Source: Byssochlamys sp. IMV 00236 (Eukaryota > Ascomycota > Eurotiomycetes > Eurotiales > Thermoascaceae). Taken from it: a stretch of DNA of 52,198 nt. Location: contig MSJH02000518.1 of assembly GCA_001931875.2 (NCBI GenBank), positions 1 through 52,198 of the forward strand, read 5' to 3'. Under the pieces are notes generated by a model. It searched no databases and had not been told where the DNA came from. It was given only the letters and a program-made list of their open reading frames with translations. A program made the position numbers and the translations under genes. Within the stretch, counting starts at the first letter, position 1, and every line of letters starts with the position of its first letter. This document shows, piece after piece, positions 21,445 through 32,222 of this stretch.

Positions 21445-24304
21445 ATGCCCACTTATTACTTCAAAATAAAGAGCAATCATCCTCCTTTAACAAAAATAGT
21501 AAGAGTTACGGATTACTCTGGATACAACTTATATTCCAATTTTAAACAAGAGGTTATTCAAAAAAATATCCTAGCTAAATGTTCATCTGTAGTCTAATAA
21601 TAAGTACTATACTAGGTCCGAGAAGCCTTTCAGTTTCCAGACAGCTTTGACTTCAGCTTTTGTTATAAAGACGAAACAGACGACAATATAAATATATCTG
21701 AAACGGCTGGGCTACGTTGGCTGGTTGAACTTGGCAAAACAAGCAGAGGTGGCTGCTATCCTCTCACCATCGTGTCTAATCAATACGAACAATCTACTGC
21801 TTACGATGATCACAGAGATATATTTGATGAATCATCTACAACTGGATCCGCAGTCGACTCAGTAGCTGGATCAATTCAATCAATATTATCCAGTTTTGAA
21901 TCAAGCTTATCAGGTTTCCAGTCCAACTTGGAAAGAAACGTACAAAACATATCATCTATGCTAGAGAAGAACGTACAAAATATCGCGTCGACTGTAGAGA
22001 AGAACGTACAGACGATCACATCTACGGTTGAAAAAAATGTGTCTTCAGTAGAAAAGAATGTTGCAAGGACTACGAATGAAAACGTTGAGCTGATTATTAA
22101 GTCAGCAGCACAACTTTATAACTCTATTGCTTCCAACAAGACAACTCCCGTCTTTAATGAAGACCTTCAATTTGATGTGATATGTAATGGATGCTATTCT
22201 CTTATAAGAGGGTAATAACATACCACTAATTCTCATTAGTTATTCACTCTTTTATCTTCTTTATAGACAAAGATGGAGATGTGAAACATGCGATGATTTT
22301 GATTTATGCAGCGCTTGCAAATGCCGAATGACTCATAATCCTGAACATAACTTCAAACTTATAAAAGATGATATAAAGGCTGACATTACATTCATATGCG
22401 ATTGTTGTGACACTGACATTGTAGGAATTCGGCATACATGCAATGCTTGTCCAGGTGAGTAAAAATGGGAAAATAGAAAGCAGTAATTTTTAATATTTTT
22501 ATGAATGTTAGATTTTGACCTTTGTAATGTATGCTTTGAAGCCGTGCATGAAAATCATCCACCAAACCATACATTTACTACCCGTCTTGTCGGCAGTTTG
22601 CCAAGAAAAGGCAAAACAAAGCCAAAAGCATCTGATACTCAGACCTCAGCTTCCGTAGTACAGCATCCAAATATCCTATGTGATTGCTGTGACTCCAACA
22701 TCACAGGTATCCGATATAAAGTAAGTGCTTTTTGAAACTATTTCTAAAATCATAGCTAAATCATGGCTTGATGCTAGTGTGGACACTGTCCCGATTACGA
22801 CTTGTGTGAAAAATGTGAAGAAAAATCACAAACAATCCATGACAAGAGTCATGTGTTTCTCAAAATAAGAGCACCAATCGTTGGGGCTACAACTCGTCCA
22901 CTCTTACCAAAATTTAGGACACCCAAAAATGTGTCTTCTCGTCGTCGTTCTACTATAGAGAAGCCAGATGAGACGGCCGGTAAGAAGAAGCCTCTTGTAG
23001 CTGTCAGTCAGCCTCCGATCGAGGTCAAACCAACAGAAATGGAAAATCCAGTTCGAAGGCCGACAGCACGCACAGTATCTCCAGGTATACAAGAGAGACT
23101 TCAAGCTGAACATGAAGCAAAAGTTAGGCAAAGAATGGCCATTGAGCGACCAGCCTATGCAACCACAACCATTCATGAAAATGCTCCAGAGTATGATAAA
23201 CCAGAAGACATTCATTCATTGCGCAGCGTTCAATCAGAGAAGCACACATTATCAGACATATCAGAATCCCCCAACTTGAAGCAATCTTATCAAGTGCCTA
23301 AACAAGAAAAGAAGGAAACACCATCTGAAGCGACAGCCGAAGAAAGAACAAATATATCTTCCCAATTTCTGGCTGATCTTAATGTCCCAGATGGAACCGT
23401 AGTTGTACCAAATAAGCACTTCATTAAGGTAATAATAGTGTTCATCCTTTTATGAACCATATACTAACTTTATCACTCACAGATGTGGAAAGTCAAAAAC
23501 AATGGTAATGTTCAATGGCCGGCTGGATCTCGCCTACTGTTCAATGGTGGCAATATCTTTAAGCCTTACCCCATGTCCTATCCAGAAGGATTTACCCTTC
23601 CAGCTCTTGCTCCCAATGAAGAAGCATGTATTACAGCTGAGCTTCAAGCACCTGATGCACCTGGTAATTACACCAGCTACTTCTGCTTTGCCACACCAGA
23701 TGGTGTTCGCTTTGGTGATGAATTGTGGTGCGACATTAAAGTCGCAGAGGATTTTGTTGATCAAACCAATAATCATGACATGATCTATCCTACTATTTCG
23801 ACTACTCATGAACATCACGATGATCACTCTACAGCAACTAGTACCGACAGAACCACATTTGACGATCATTTGGAAAGTCATGGTAGCAGCCCCATCATAT
23901 CAGAACTTCACTTTAGCTCTGAGGAATTCGTTGATGATCATACCCACTCAAAGCATAGCAGTGGAGAAGATGAATATGAAGTCGAGTCTGTCGCAAGTCA
24001 AGAATCATACCTAGTAGTAGAAACTGAGCAGCATGAGGAAAATGAACAAGTATCAAATAGTTATGAGTCTGTCATGACGATCAAGAAGGAAGATGATGCA
24101 TTGAACACAGAATTCAAGTATAAAGATGAACTTCAAAGAATTCGTGAAATGGTAATACAGTCATGGCAAACTTAGAAAAACTTTCTAAACTAATAGATTT
24201 TGAACTAGGGTTTTCGCTGTGATGATTTAGCAATGCAGTATCTGATTATGTATAATGGAGATATCGATGAAGTACTTTCTATTCTCGTAGAAGTACTCTC
24301 TTAA
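21445..24304 (+). CDS. NBR1: NBR1/p62-type selective autophagy receptor
   Basis: Seven exons: 21445-21552, 21616-22211, 22267-22454, 22512-22720, 22778-23428, 23483-24151 and 24209-24304, giving 838 residues. Domains in order: an N-terminal PB1-like fold (from YYFKIKSNHPP to FSFCYKDE); an 11-residue repeat array at about 141-195; three ZZ zinc fingers (CNGC...CETC...DLCSAC; CDCC...CNACPDFDLC; CDCC...CGHCPDYDLC); a disordered basic linker; the NBR1 four-tryptophan domain (MWKVKNNGNVQWPAGSRLLF); an acidic stretch with a candidate LC3/Atg8-interacting motif ESYLVVE (about 758-764); and a UBA domain (EMGFRCDDLAMQYLIMYNGD). NBR1 proteins bring ubiquitinated or specific cargo to Atg8 on autophagosomes. 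The exon 1 donor (GTTATT at 21553) is weak; a donor at 21589 would also keep the frame but makes a 27-bp intron. Confidence 0.92.
21928..22092 (+). repeat. Coding 11-residue repeat array in NBR1-like protein
   Basis: Successive units read LERNVQNISSM, LEKNVQNIAST, VEKNVQTITST, then shorter VEKNVSS and VEKNVART. DNA of neighbouring units is also similar (GAGAAGAACGTACA recurs). Undecad repeats of this kind form amphipathic helices in several unrelated proteins. Confidence 0.85.
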
Positions 24305-24405
24305 TTTGCCTCCCCTTTTCTATCCAGATTTTTTTATTTATTTCTTTTTTCTAGTAAACCTTTAAAAAGCCTTTCTATATTCTTTTCTATTTTGTAAGTT
24401 CTATT

Positions 24406-27400
24406 TCATGTATTCAAAATGTCCCATGCGACTGCCGCATAATCAACAGGTTCAATTTCTAAAGCCCGGAGTTTTGGTTTTGGTCTTCCCAATGAACCTT
24501 GTACGGCTCTTGCTTCAGACATATGCTCACAATATATGAAAATAGATCCCTTTTTGGCATTGTAAAATATTGATTGCAGTTCTTTTTGATCGCTGCTTGA
24601 GGTATATGAAATCATACCGTATTTAGTAACGTACTGTTTGAAGTACTCTTGTGATTCCTGATTCAGCTGCAGCATACGAAAAACAAGGCGTTCCCCTTCG
24701 ACATAGACGGTTCCAGGTATTGTCCCGTCACTGATGTTCACTTCGGCATTAGCGAGCAGTACATAACCCGGATCGGTATGACAATTTGTACATTTGCTTT
24801 CCTTATAAACCGAACGGCATCTTGCGCATCTTGCTGTTGTATAGAATTTGACGATGTTGGTTATAGAACATAATATTCGATGGACACCGCGCATATGATC
24901 GTTACATCCGCCTGGAATAAAGCATGATAAACTCGTTGTCGTTTTATAGGGCGATGTCACGGAGGGTTCATGCAGAGAATTTATGTTGACTATCTCTACA
25001 GTGGAATGTTCATCCGCCTTGCAAAACATTTTTTCCCCAAGGTCACTGATTTTTTTTAATTTTACATGTTTAATGATCACATAGGCGTCAGGAATTAATC
25101 CTAGAGGGTATCTTACGCGGTCCAGATCAAGGTATATAACTACTGTTTCAAGAGTATAGGGTTGGCGAAGGCGTACGTATAGCTTTCGTTTAGATACGCC
25201 TGTTCCTACTTTAAATTTTCCAAATATCGCTGCTGCATTCCCTGTCCCAGTCAACCCTGTGTCGCGCTCTATTTGAAAACTCTTGCCGACTATGATTCCC
25301 TTTACGCTGATACGATTGCTTGGTCCAACCTGCACATTTACTAGCTCAGAGATATTATGAATAACATTTGAAAGGCGAGGAGTTTCTGTTGCGATTTCAC
25401 TATAGTAAAGTTTGATGCAAGATGATGGGCCAAGTCCGTCCTCTACTTGAATATGAATAGGATAAAATACATGTTCTTGTGCATCTAGTTCTTGAGAATA
25501 TCTCTTAAGCGGCCCTCTGAGTATATACCATCGGCCAGGTTTTAATCTCGGTTTGTACTTTAGGCTTCCCTTTCTTGAACTGAGTCTTAGCATATAGTGT
25601 CTTTTGTTAACTGATGTATAATTTAGGGTATATGCATCACAATCAATACTTGACTCTAGCCATGAATTGGTTTGTGTTAGCTTTGTAGGATAAATACGTA
25701 GTATATAAATGACGTGGTACACGCTGTCACTTAGCTGCTGCTGGTGTAGCTCGTTTGGGACAGAGAAACGCGAGATGCCATGGGAGCTAATCAGTGGACG
25801 GCAAAAGAACGTCAACTTGGCATGACCGTATGTCTCAACAAGAAAGATATCATCATTGGCGCAGATCAAGTGTTCAAAAGTGACTGAGCTGTTTCCGTTA
25901 ATATTAGAGTACAGCATATCTTCCTTGATGTAACGAACTCGCTTGAGCAGGTATAGACCTTCTTGTATCCACTCTTCTGCTTGATTAGAGATGAGAATGG
26001 GCATCTGATGATTGTCACCCATAAAATACAATTCACCGTCATATGCAGCAAGGATAAGTCCCAAGACACCGTAACCAAAGGAGTGCTCATTAAATTCGGC
26101 GGTAAATAGGGGAACCGGAAGAAAATTTGAGCCACTAGCAGATCCTATACCTGATAGCGGGCTTGATTCTTTGGCAGATGCTTGCAGGTGCGGTAGTATG
26201 GAAGATAGTGTCGAGAATGATCTTAGGCAAATGGTATAGTTATTCAAGCTTTCTTTTGTATTGTAAACGCCATCTAAGATAGTACATCCAGTATCATGTC
26301 TGAGAAACTTTACGATATGATTTTCATACGCTGATTCAGCGCTTCTGAATAAGAGATGCTCTAGGCTACATGCTAGTTTGAAGGGTTCTAGGACTATCTT
26401 TAGTTCCATTTTCAAGAAGGTGAATATTTCCATAACATGCAGTAACCTTGGAATATTCATATAAAGCAATTCATTGGCAGAAAAAGGCCAGCGTGTGGTT
26501 TGCATAAGTTCGCAATGGTCCGGAAAACAATTAATTTGTACATGGCTTTTATAGCAGGCAGCAATAACACTGTAGCTGGGTCTTAGGCCAATTTTCCACA
26601 GGTGCTGAAAGAGATAGCTATTTGCTCCGTCTTCTGACTGCACATGTATCCTATGCACATGATCTAGTCTAAGCAAGGTTGATACGCGAAATGGACGAGC
26701 TCTATCGTATTTGGGAGTGTTGAGTAAGCAAATGATTTCCCCATTTTCTATTTCGTATATCCCAAGGGAAACATCAACCACACGTTTGATCTGACAGTCT
26801 ATGCTTATAGTGCCATCAAGCGCTTCCGAATGAATCATTGACGAACGTGTTGGGGTATATGTTCTGTAGTGGTAAATTGAGATCATTTGAACGGAGGACA
26901 TAATGCTGTCATATATAAATACTGGTACATTCTGCTCAAGTGTATCAAGAATTGAGCTGGCTGGCGTAGAATGTATGTGCTGAAAGGCGTAAAAGCATCC
27001 AATTCTAAACATGGGATAGTATTCGACCAAGCTTACTTCTTTGAAAAATATCGTGATTGAAGCAGACAAGTCTTCTTCCGGAGCAAGCTGAATGAAGAAG
27101 GTTGCAGGGCAGTCAGGTTGATTGTACAGTCTGGAGATAGCCGTTACTTTTCCTAAAACATGAACAGATTCGCCTATAGCAGCTGTTTGTAATAGCTATA
27201 TATAAAAGATAAGTCATTTCTCTATAAACGCGTGCACAGCCATTCATTATGCCAATACATACCTGATCAGGAGTAATTAATGATGGATTGCATATTAAAG
27301 AGTCTGTGAATTTTTGATCATCCAATTGCAAGCACTCTTCGAGTAAAGAGACAGTTGTGTCGTCTATTCGATATACATGCTTCAAACTGAACTCCAAATA

Positions 27401-27664
27401 ACTAACATCGGTTTCGCTACAGCTAATGTAGTTCCAACAAGTGATCATAACTTGGTAATGTAAGATCTCTTTTCGCATAATGTCTACATTGCAAGGTAGC
27501 GAATATTGTCCGTCGGGATCTGTGAATAAAATAGTGCCCATTCGATTGCCACATGTCTTGTCATCAGGCACGATGCTTAATCTGCCAATCAAGCCAACTT
27601 GCTCGATTGAGGAAGTAGTACTGTGATCTAATAACAACAGGTCTTCTACAGTAAGCGAATTCAT
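24406..27664 (-). CDS. CTC1: CTC1-like subunit of the telomeric CST complex
   Basis: Two exons on the minus strand, 27664-27263 and 27195-24406, giving 1063 residues; the intron is 67 bp, GT-AG, phase 0. CTC1 with Stn1 and Ten1 binds single-stranded DNA, limits telomerase and helps fill-in synthesis by polymerase alpha-primase. Seen: many beta-rich segments that look like successive OB folds (for example IGESVHVLGKVTAISRLYN, GRWYILRGPLKRYSQ, ISVKGIIVGKSFQIE). A block VVIYLDLDRVRYPLGLIPDA recalls vertebrate CTC1. A Cys4 zinc ribbon CARC...CTNC sits in the penultimate domain, as in the RPA70-like region of CTC1. Length is close to the human protein (about 1217). The call rests on motif memory and architecture; another large OB-fold protein is possible. 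It is tail-to-tail with NBR1, about 100 bp apart. Confidence 0.6.
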
Positions 27665-27944
27665 CCTGCCGAAGCAAGAAAATAAGACACCAGCATGATG
27701 GATTGTATGAATTATAATGTGACTTGCGTATAATGAAGTGAAATGAAGATCAACAAGTCACTTCAAAAAAGGGAATGCGCATGAAAAAGAAACCGTAGGA
27801 GTGACACAAAAAGTAAAATAAGCTCTATTGTCTTTATAAGGAACGATTTAAATAAAAGATAGATATTTTATACTTTGTATGTTGGACAAGCCTGAAGAAG
27901 AGCTTATCTGAAAGATGTTCATAGTCATAATAAAGCAAATATAG
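27665..27944. other. CTC1-like upstream region, no gene seen
   Basis: AT-rich, stop-dense. No clear promoter element recognised. Confidence 0.4.
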
Positions 27945-28650
27945 TTATTGTATTGTTGTTTTAATATAGTAACGAGAAGGTAAGAAGACGCCTGTCACCA
28001 AAAGCGCGCGTGTACAGTAGACAGCCCTAAAAGTCAAGCTGCAGCAATATCTTGTTATGTTGTGGTTTTCAGGACTAGAAGGCATTGCTGAAGATTTATT
28101 ATCAACACTTTTATCTTGTCTTTGCTGTTGTTTTTCAAAAGCTTTACCTAGTCTTTCCAGACGCTTCGTCTCCTTTAGTGTTTCATTAGAGCCGTCAGGC
28201 TGACTGAATAAAGATAAAAAATGGAATATATTTCACTATTTTGATATATGAGAATTAGAAGCGTCAAACATAAGAAAAAAGTTAAAGCTACTTTACGTGT
28301 CTTAAATAAAAAAGTGCGGCTCACATAGAAATGCACCCCATCTGATGTCGAAATGACGGCCATCAGAGTTAGATTAGGAATGACATTCAACTCATTCTCA
28401 TCTTTATGAATTGCATCATCCAACTTCACAAGGAATTATGCGCTGTCAAGCCCTGTGATGTTTCTCAAGTAACAAGCAGCGACATTTTAGTACTTTTGCA
28501 GTATCCCAACTTTCATTTTCGTCTGTAGCCTTCTCTTCTTCATGCAGTTGAAAAACTCCGCACAGGGGCAGTCGTTGCGATCAAGAGATTATGTTTATGG
28601 TGATTGTGGAGTCATATAGTCAGGAGGGTAAAGTAATGTATATTCACGCT
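27945..28650 (-). other. Unresolved small multi-exon gene candidate
   Basis: Coding-like pieces on the minus strand: CGVFQLHEEEKATDENESWD followed by TAKVLKCRCLLLEKH (about 28560-28450); DENELNVIPNLTLMAVISTS then DGVHFY (about 28420-28320); and, after an AG acceptor near 28200, PDGSNETLKETKRLERLGKA followed by a Gln/Lys-rich helix. A GTGAGC donor after DGVHFY and the acceptor at 28200-28203 keep phase 0. The join between the first two pieces is not clear, and no start codon is secure. I do not recognise the family. It could be a short gene or a relic. Confidence 0.3.
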
Positions 28651-30779
28651 GAAACAAGCGCCAATATCATTCTATCCCTTTTATAGGTCACTGTCTGTGA
28701 TGATTCATGAAGAAGCAGTGGTTCAAAACGTAAACCCAAGCAGGAAGAAAGGTCTGTTTTTTTTTTGAGTTTAAAACTTCTCCAGTAGGATAGTGGCCCC
28801 TTATAAATTGTCATGGTTTTTAAACGTCTATAATATTCGCGAAATAAAATCGTCCATAAGCAAAGACTTGATGTTGAAAATGTATATCAATATATTTCCA
28901 ATTTTAGATTATATACTATTGCAAAGCAAACTGGATACAAGAAGCATTTGAGATAATGGCTAGGCCAGGTTTCTATCCATTGCATCCTCTGTCTCTGTAC
29001 GATATGTTATTGAAGAATAGTATTAAAAACAAGAAAAAACCAGTGAGAGGAAAGTCAGGGGTTTTGTTGCAATTGATTTAGATTTTAAACCTTCATTGTG
29101 AATTCGTAGTTTGTTCTGTGATTTATTAAATCGTGCACAGTCATTCATGAATAAGATAGTTTAATCGATAACGTAATGGGCAAGATAAACTGCTCTGAAT
29201 CAAGCAAAGAGATGATCATAACTGTTTGAATATTCACATATAGAGTAGGAAGGGTTCAAAAGCAAGGTTGAACAGAATTAGGATATGGAATCTCCTTGAT
29301 GTAACACCCAGCCTTAATGAATGCTGTATAAAAGACAACCATTAATATGAACTATAATATAAATTGTTTAAAAGATGCTCATAAACTAGAATAGTAAATC
29401 CAAATCTATGCTGTGTATGGTTCATTTAACTATTGTATTGCTTTTTTAAGGAACAATATAATATCATATCATTTCTTTTCTTTTTTGCTTGCTTACTTTA
29501 TTATAAATTACTTTAAAGGGACGCATGACTCTTTGGAAGGCTGCTTTAATGTTTGATAAATATGATGATATTGTGTGAATGTTTATTAATACATTTTTTT
29601 TAGTAATGCATAATGAATTCACCAACCTTTCGTAAAGGATTGTTGAAGACGTGACAAAAGTATAAAATAATATATTTTTATCTTATTCTTTATCCTTGGG
29701 CCTTATCAAAGAGTTTTGATCAAACCGAGCAATAGCCTTTGTTCCCTTTTTTGTTGTTGTTTTTGATTCATTATAATACGCTTTTTATCACAATAAAGAT
29801 ATGTTTTCCTAGAAACAATATCTTAATAGTCTATGTTTCAACAGTTTGTTATGTTCTATAGAGAAATCTTATTTTTTAGCTTATAATGCCGCAATTCATT
29901 GTGTATAATGGCATGAATCAAAGTGACTGTAAGGAAATTAATGCAAAATAATTGGCTTCTTTTTTAAATTTACATTGTGTATAAACAATTAAGCTTTTCG
30001 ATACTTTAATATAAGTAGACGTTTGACGCATTTCTCGAGAAAGAAAAGATAGAGAGCGAGTATTGTGAATCATATTGAAATATCTATTTTATAATGTATC
30101 TTTTTGCTTTCCTCATATTATTAATATTCCTCGAGCAAAACATATAATGGGCCAACTATGCAATCTCTATGAATTGCTTTTGATTTTGAATAGCTATAAA
30201 TTGATAAGCGATTTTGTTTCAAATATGTTTCCCCCTAATCAAAAGATGCGTTACACATGCACCTTTTACAAAATAAACAAGACACAAAAGTAGCACCCTA
30301 TAAGTTCTGTTCACTTTGTGACTGATTAATTCGTTACAATCAGAGTAAACTATGTTTATAATTCATTACTTTGCATTAGAGAATACAGATAACTATCACT
30401 TAGAGACGCTATTTACATGTATTACATAATAAAGACATATAAGAATAAAAATGAGCATCTTTCCTTTCAATCCTTCTCTAAAATACACTTGATATCACTC
30501 TACTATGAATCGTAGCATCTCACAGTTTATTCTATCAGAAACTAGCAAAAGATTGAAATCAAGGGAAAAAAGGGGCCACTGTTCTATTTGTTGATCTGAT
30601 TGTTACTAAAAAAAGAAGCAGAGGTGGTACAAAGTACAATAAAAATATTCCGCACCTATTGTACCCTGGTAGCACAAGCTTTTATTGTCGTATTACCAGC
30701 GAGTGCGATGTCTTCTCCTTCTCACACTTTCACACTATATTCCCTTTCTTTCTTTTATTCTTTCCTTTTCTTCAAATCC
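28651..30779. other. Long AT-rich gene-poor region
   Basis: About 2 kb without a secure gene. One exon-like piece at about 28920-29080 on the plus strand follows a good acceptor (CCAATTTTAG) and reads MARPGFYPLHPLSLYDMLLK before a Lys-rich end and stop. No convincing upstream exon was found. Frames near 30075-30293 and 30600-30707 look like chance. The last 60 bp before 30780 are T/C-rich, as expected for a leader. Confidence 0.4.
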
Positions 30780-31890
30780 ATGCGATTACAGTTGTCTTCA
30801 AAACTGTTGCTTATATTTTTACAAGCATTATTGTTATTATTATGCACAGTGGACTGTCAGTCACTTCCACTGGATATATCTAATACATCAAAAGAACCAT
30901 CAAAAACACCAGCTTCGACCACGCCTCCAGTTACAGTACCAACAGTTGCACCATCTACAACCACAACCACAACCACGACCACTGTTGCTCCTCCTCCCCC
31001 TCCCCCTCCACCATCTTCATCCGCTCCTATCACAACTACTCTATCTACCCTAGCACCTTCTAGTTCTGCTTCCAGTAGCATCCTATTACCTCCATCAACT
31101 ACAACTACAGTCGCTTCCTCAAGTGCTAGGCCATCATCTACCACTACAACCCTGCCAAGCACCTCTTCCTCCAGCTCAACTACAACTAGTACAAGATCCG
31201 CCACTTCTTCAGCTCCATCCACTTCTGAAACTACAAACACTTCATCCCCAGACACTACCCCCATTATCGTTGGTTCTGTTGTTGGTGGTGTAGGTAAGAA
31301 ACAAAAAAAGAGAGAGGGAAAAAAAAATACATCTGTCCTTTTTAGTCTAATTTTTTTAAATTACAGTCGGCCTTGCATTAATCGGTGGTATTATCGCATG
31401 TATTAGTCGTCGTGGTGGATGTACTAAGAGAAGAGATCGCAAGAAGAAGCCTGAATTTGAAGATTATGGATTGGGTGATTTCCCGCCACACCAAAACATT
31501 GCTCCAGCTACTACAGTCACTGCTGCCACTAAGCCTCTCTCCCCTACTATACCAAGACTAAATGATCAAGGCAACTATTATAATGAAGATTATAATAACT
31601 ATGGTTATCAACAAGGAGATTATGGCATGCAAACCCCACAACATGGAGGCTATTATTATCCTCAAATGCATCAACAAGAGTATTATGATGATAATGGTTA
31701 TTATTATGACACTAGTTCAGGTATGGGCTCTACTGCTGTATATTCTCCACAGCAACCCATGCACCAAGGATATAACGCTCAAGGTTACGCTCCAAATAAT
31801 ATGGTACCTCAAGGTGTCCATCAACAAGACATTCATAAGCCAGATGATACAAAGGTTCCTGTTCACACTGGTGGTGGACAGTCCAAGTGA
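30780..31890 (+). CDS. Mucin-like single-pass membrane protein
   Basis: Two exons, 30780-31293 and 31367-31890, giving 345 residues; GT-AG intron in phase 1. Seen: a signal peptide (MRLQLSSKLLLIFLQALLLL, then a Cys-Gln cleavage-like site), about 140 residues of Ser/Thr/Pro with Thr and Pro runs that should be heavily O-mannosylated, a single hydrophobic helix (PIIVGSVVGGV joined across the intron to VGLALIGGIIACI), a basic stop-transfer patch (RRGGCTKRRDRKKK), and a Tyr/Gln/Asn-rich cytoplasmic tail. This layout resembles fungal cell-wall stress sensors of the Wsc/Mid2 type, but no WSC Cys domain is present, so a sensor role is only inference. An upstream in-frame ATG at 30708 exists; 30780 is preferred because it gives a clean signal peptide after a pyrimidine-rich leader. 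Confidence 0.75.
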
Positions 31891-32222
31891 TAGAATATGC
31901 AATGGTCATTAATTCTCTTTATATAATTTTTATCTAATGCTATTAAAGTTACTGTTTTTTATATTTAATACAAAATGGGAGATATTTATATTTATTACAT
32001 AAGTTAAAGGGGCATAAGTTACATAAATATTTATAATAAGGAAGGGTGCTTTTAAATATATGGGTCTTTTTTTACAGATTAGGAATTAAGGATGGGGATA
32101 GTATACAAATAAAGTAAAAAGCTTATTCTAATAACAAATTTACAAATAAAGAGTGAGTAGCATATACAAAATAAATAAGTATAAAATATGAATAAATAGA
32201 TATATATATATATATATATAAA
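31891..32222. other. Convergent 3' spacer
   Basis: AT-rich 3' flank between two converging genes. It ends in a perfect TA run (32201-32220) that lies only 2 nt from the stop codon of the Sel1 gene. Confidence 0.6.
32201..32220. repeat. TA dinucleotide repeat
   Basis: Ten TA units directly next to the stop codon (32223-32225) of the Sel1-repeat gene. Confidence 0.9.

Noticed and set aside
21589..21615. Alternative 27-bp intron in NBR1 exon 1
   Set aside because: It keeps the frame but is far shorter than all other introns here; the 63-bp intron from 21553 gives the better PB1 sequence FKQEVREAFQFP.
16612..27664. CBF5 and the CTC1-like gene as a telomere gene cluster
   Set aside because: Two unrelated genes (TRK and NBR1) lie between them on different strands, and Cbf5 is mainly an rRNA enzyme; closeness is probably chance.
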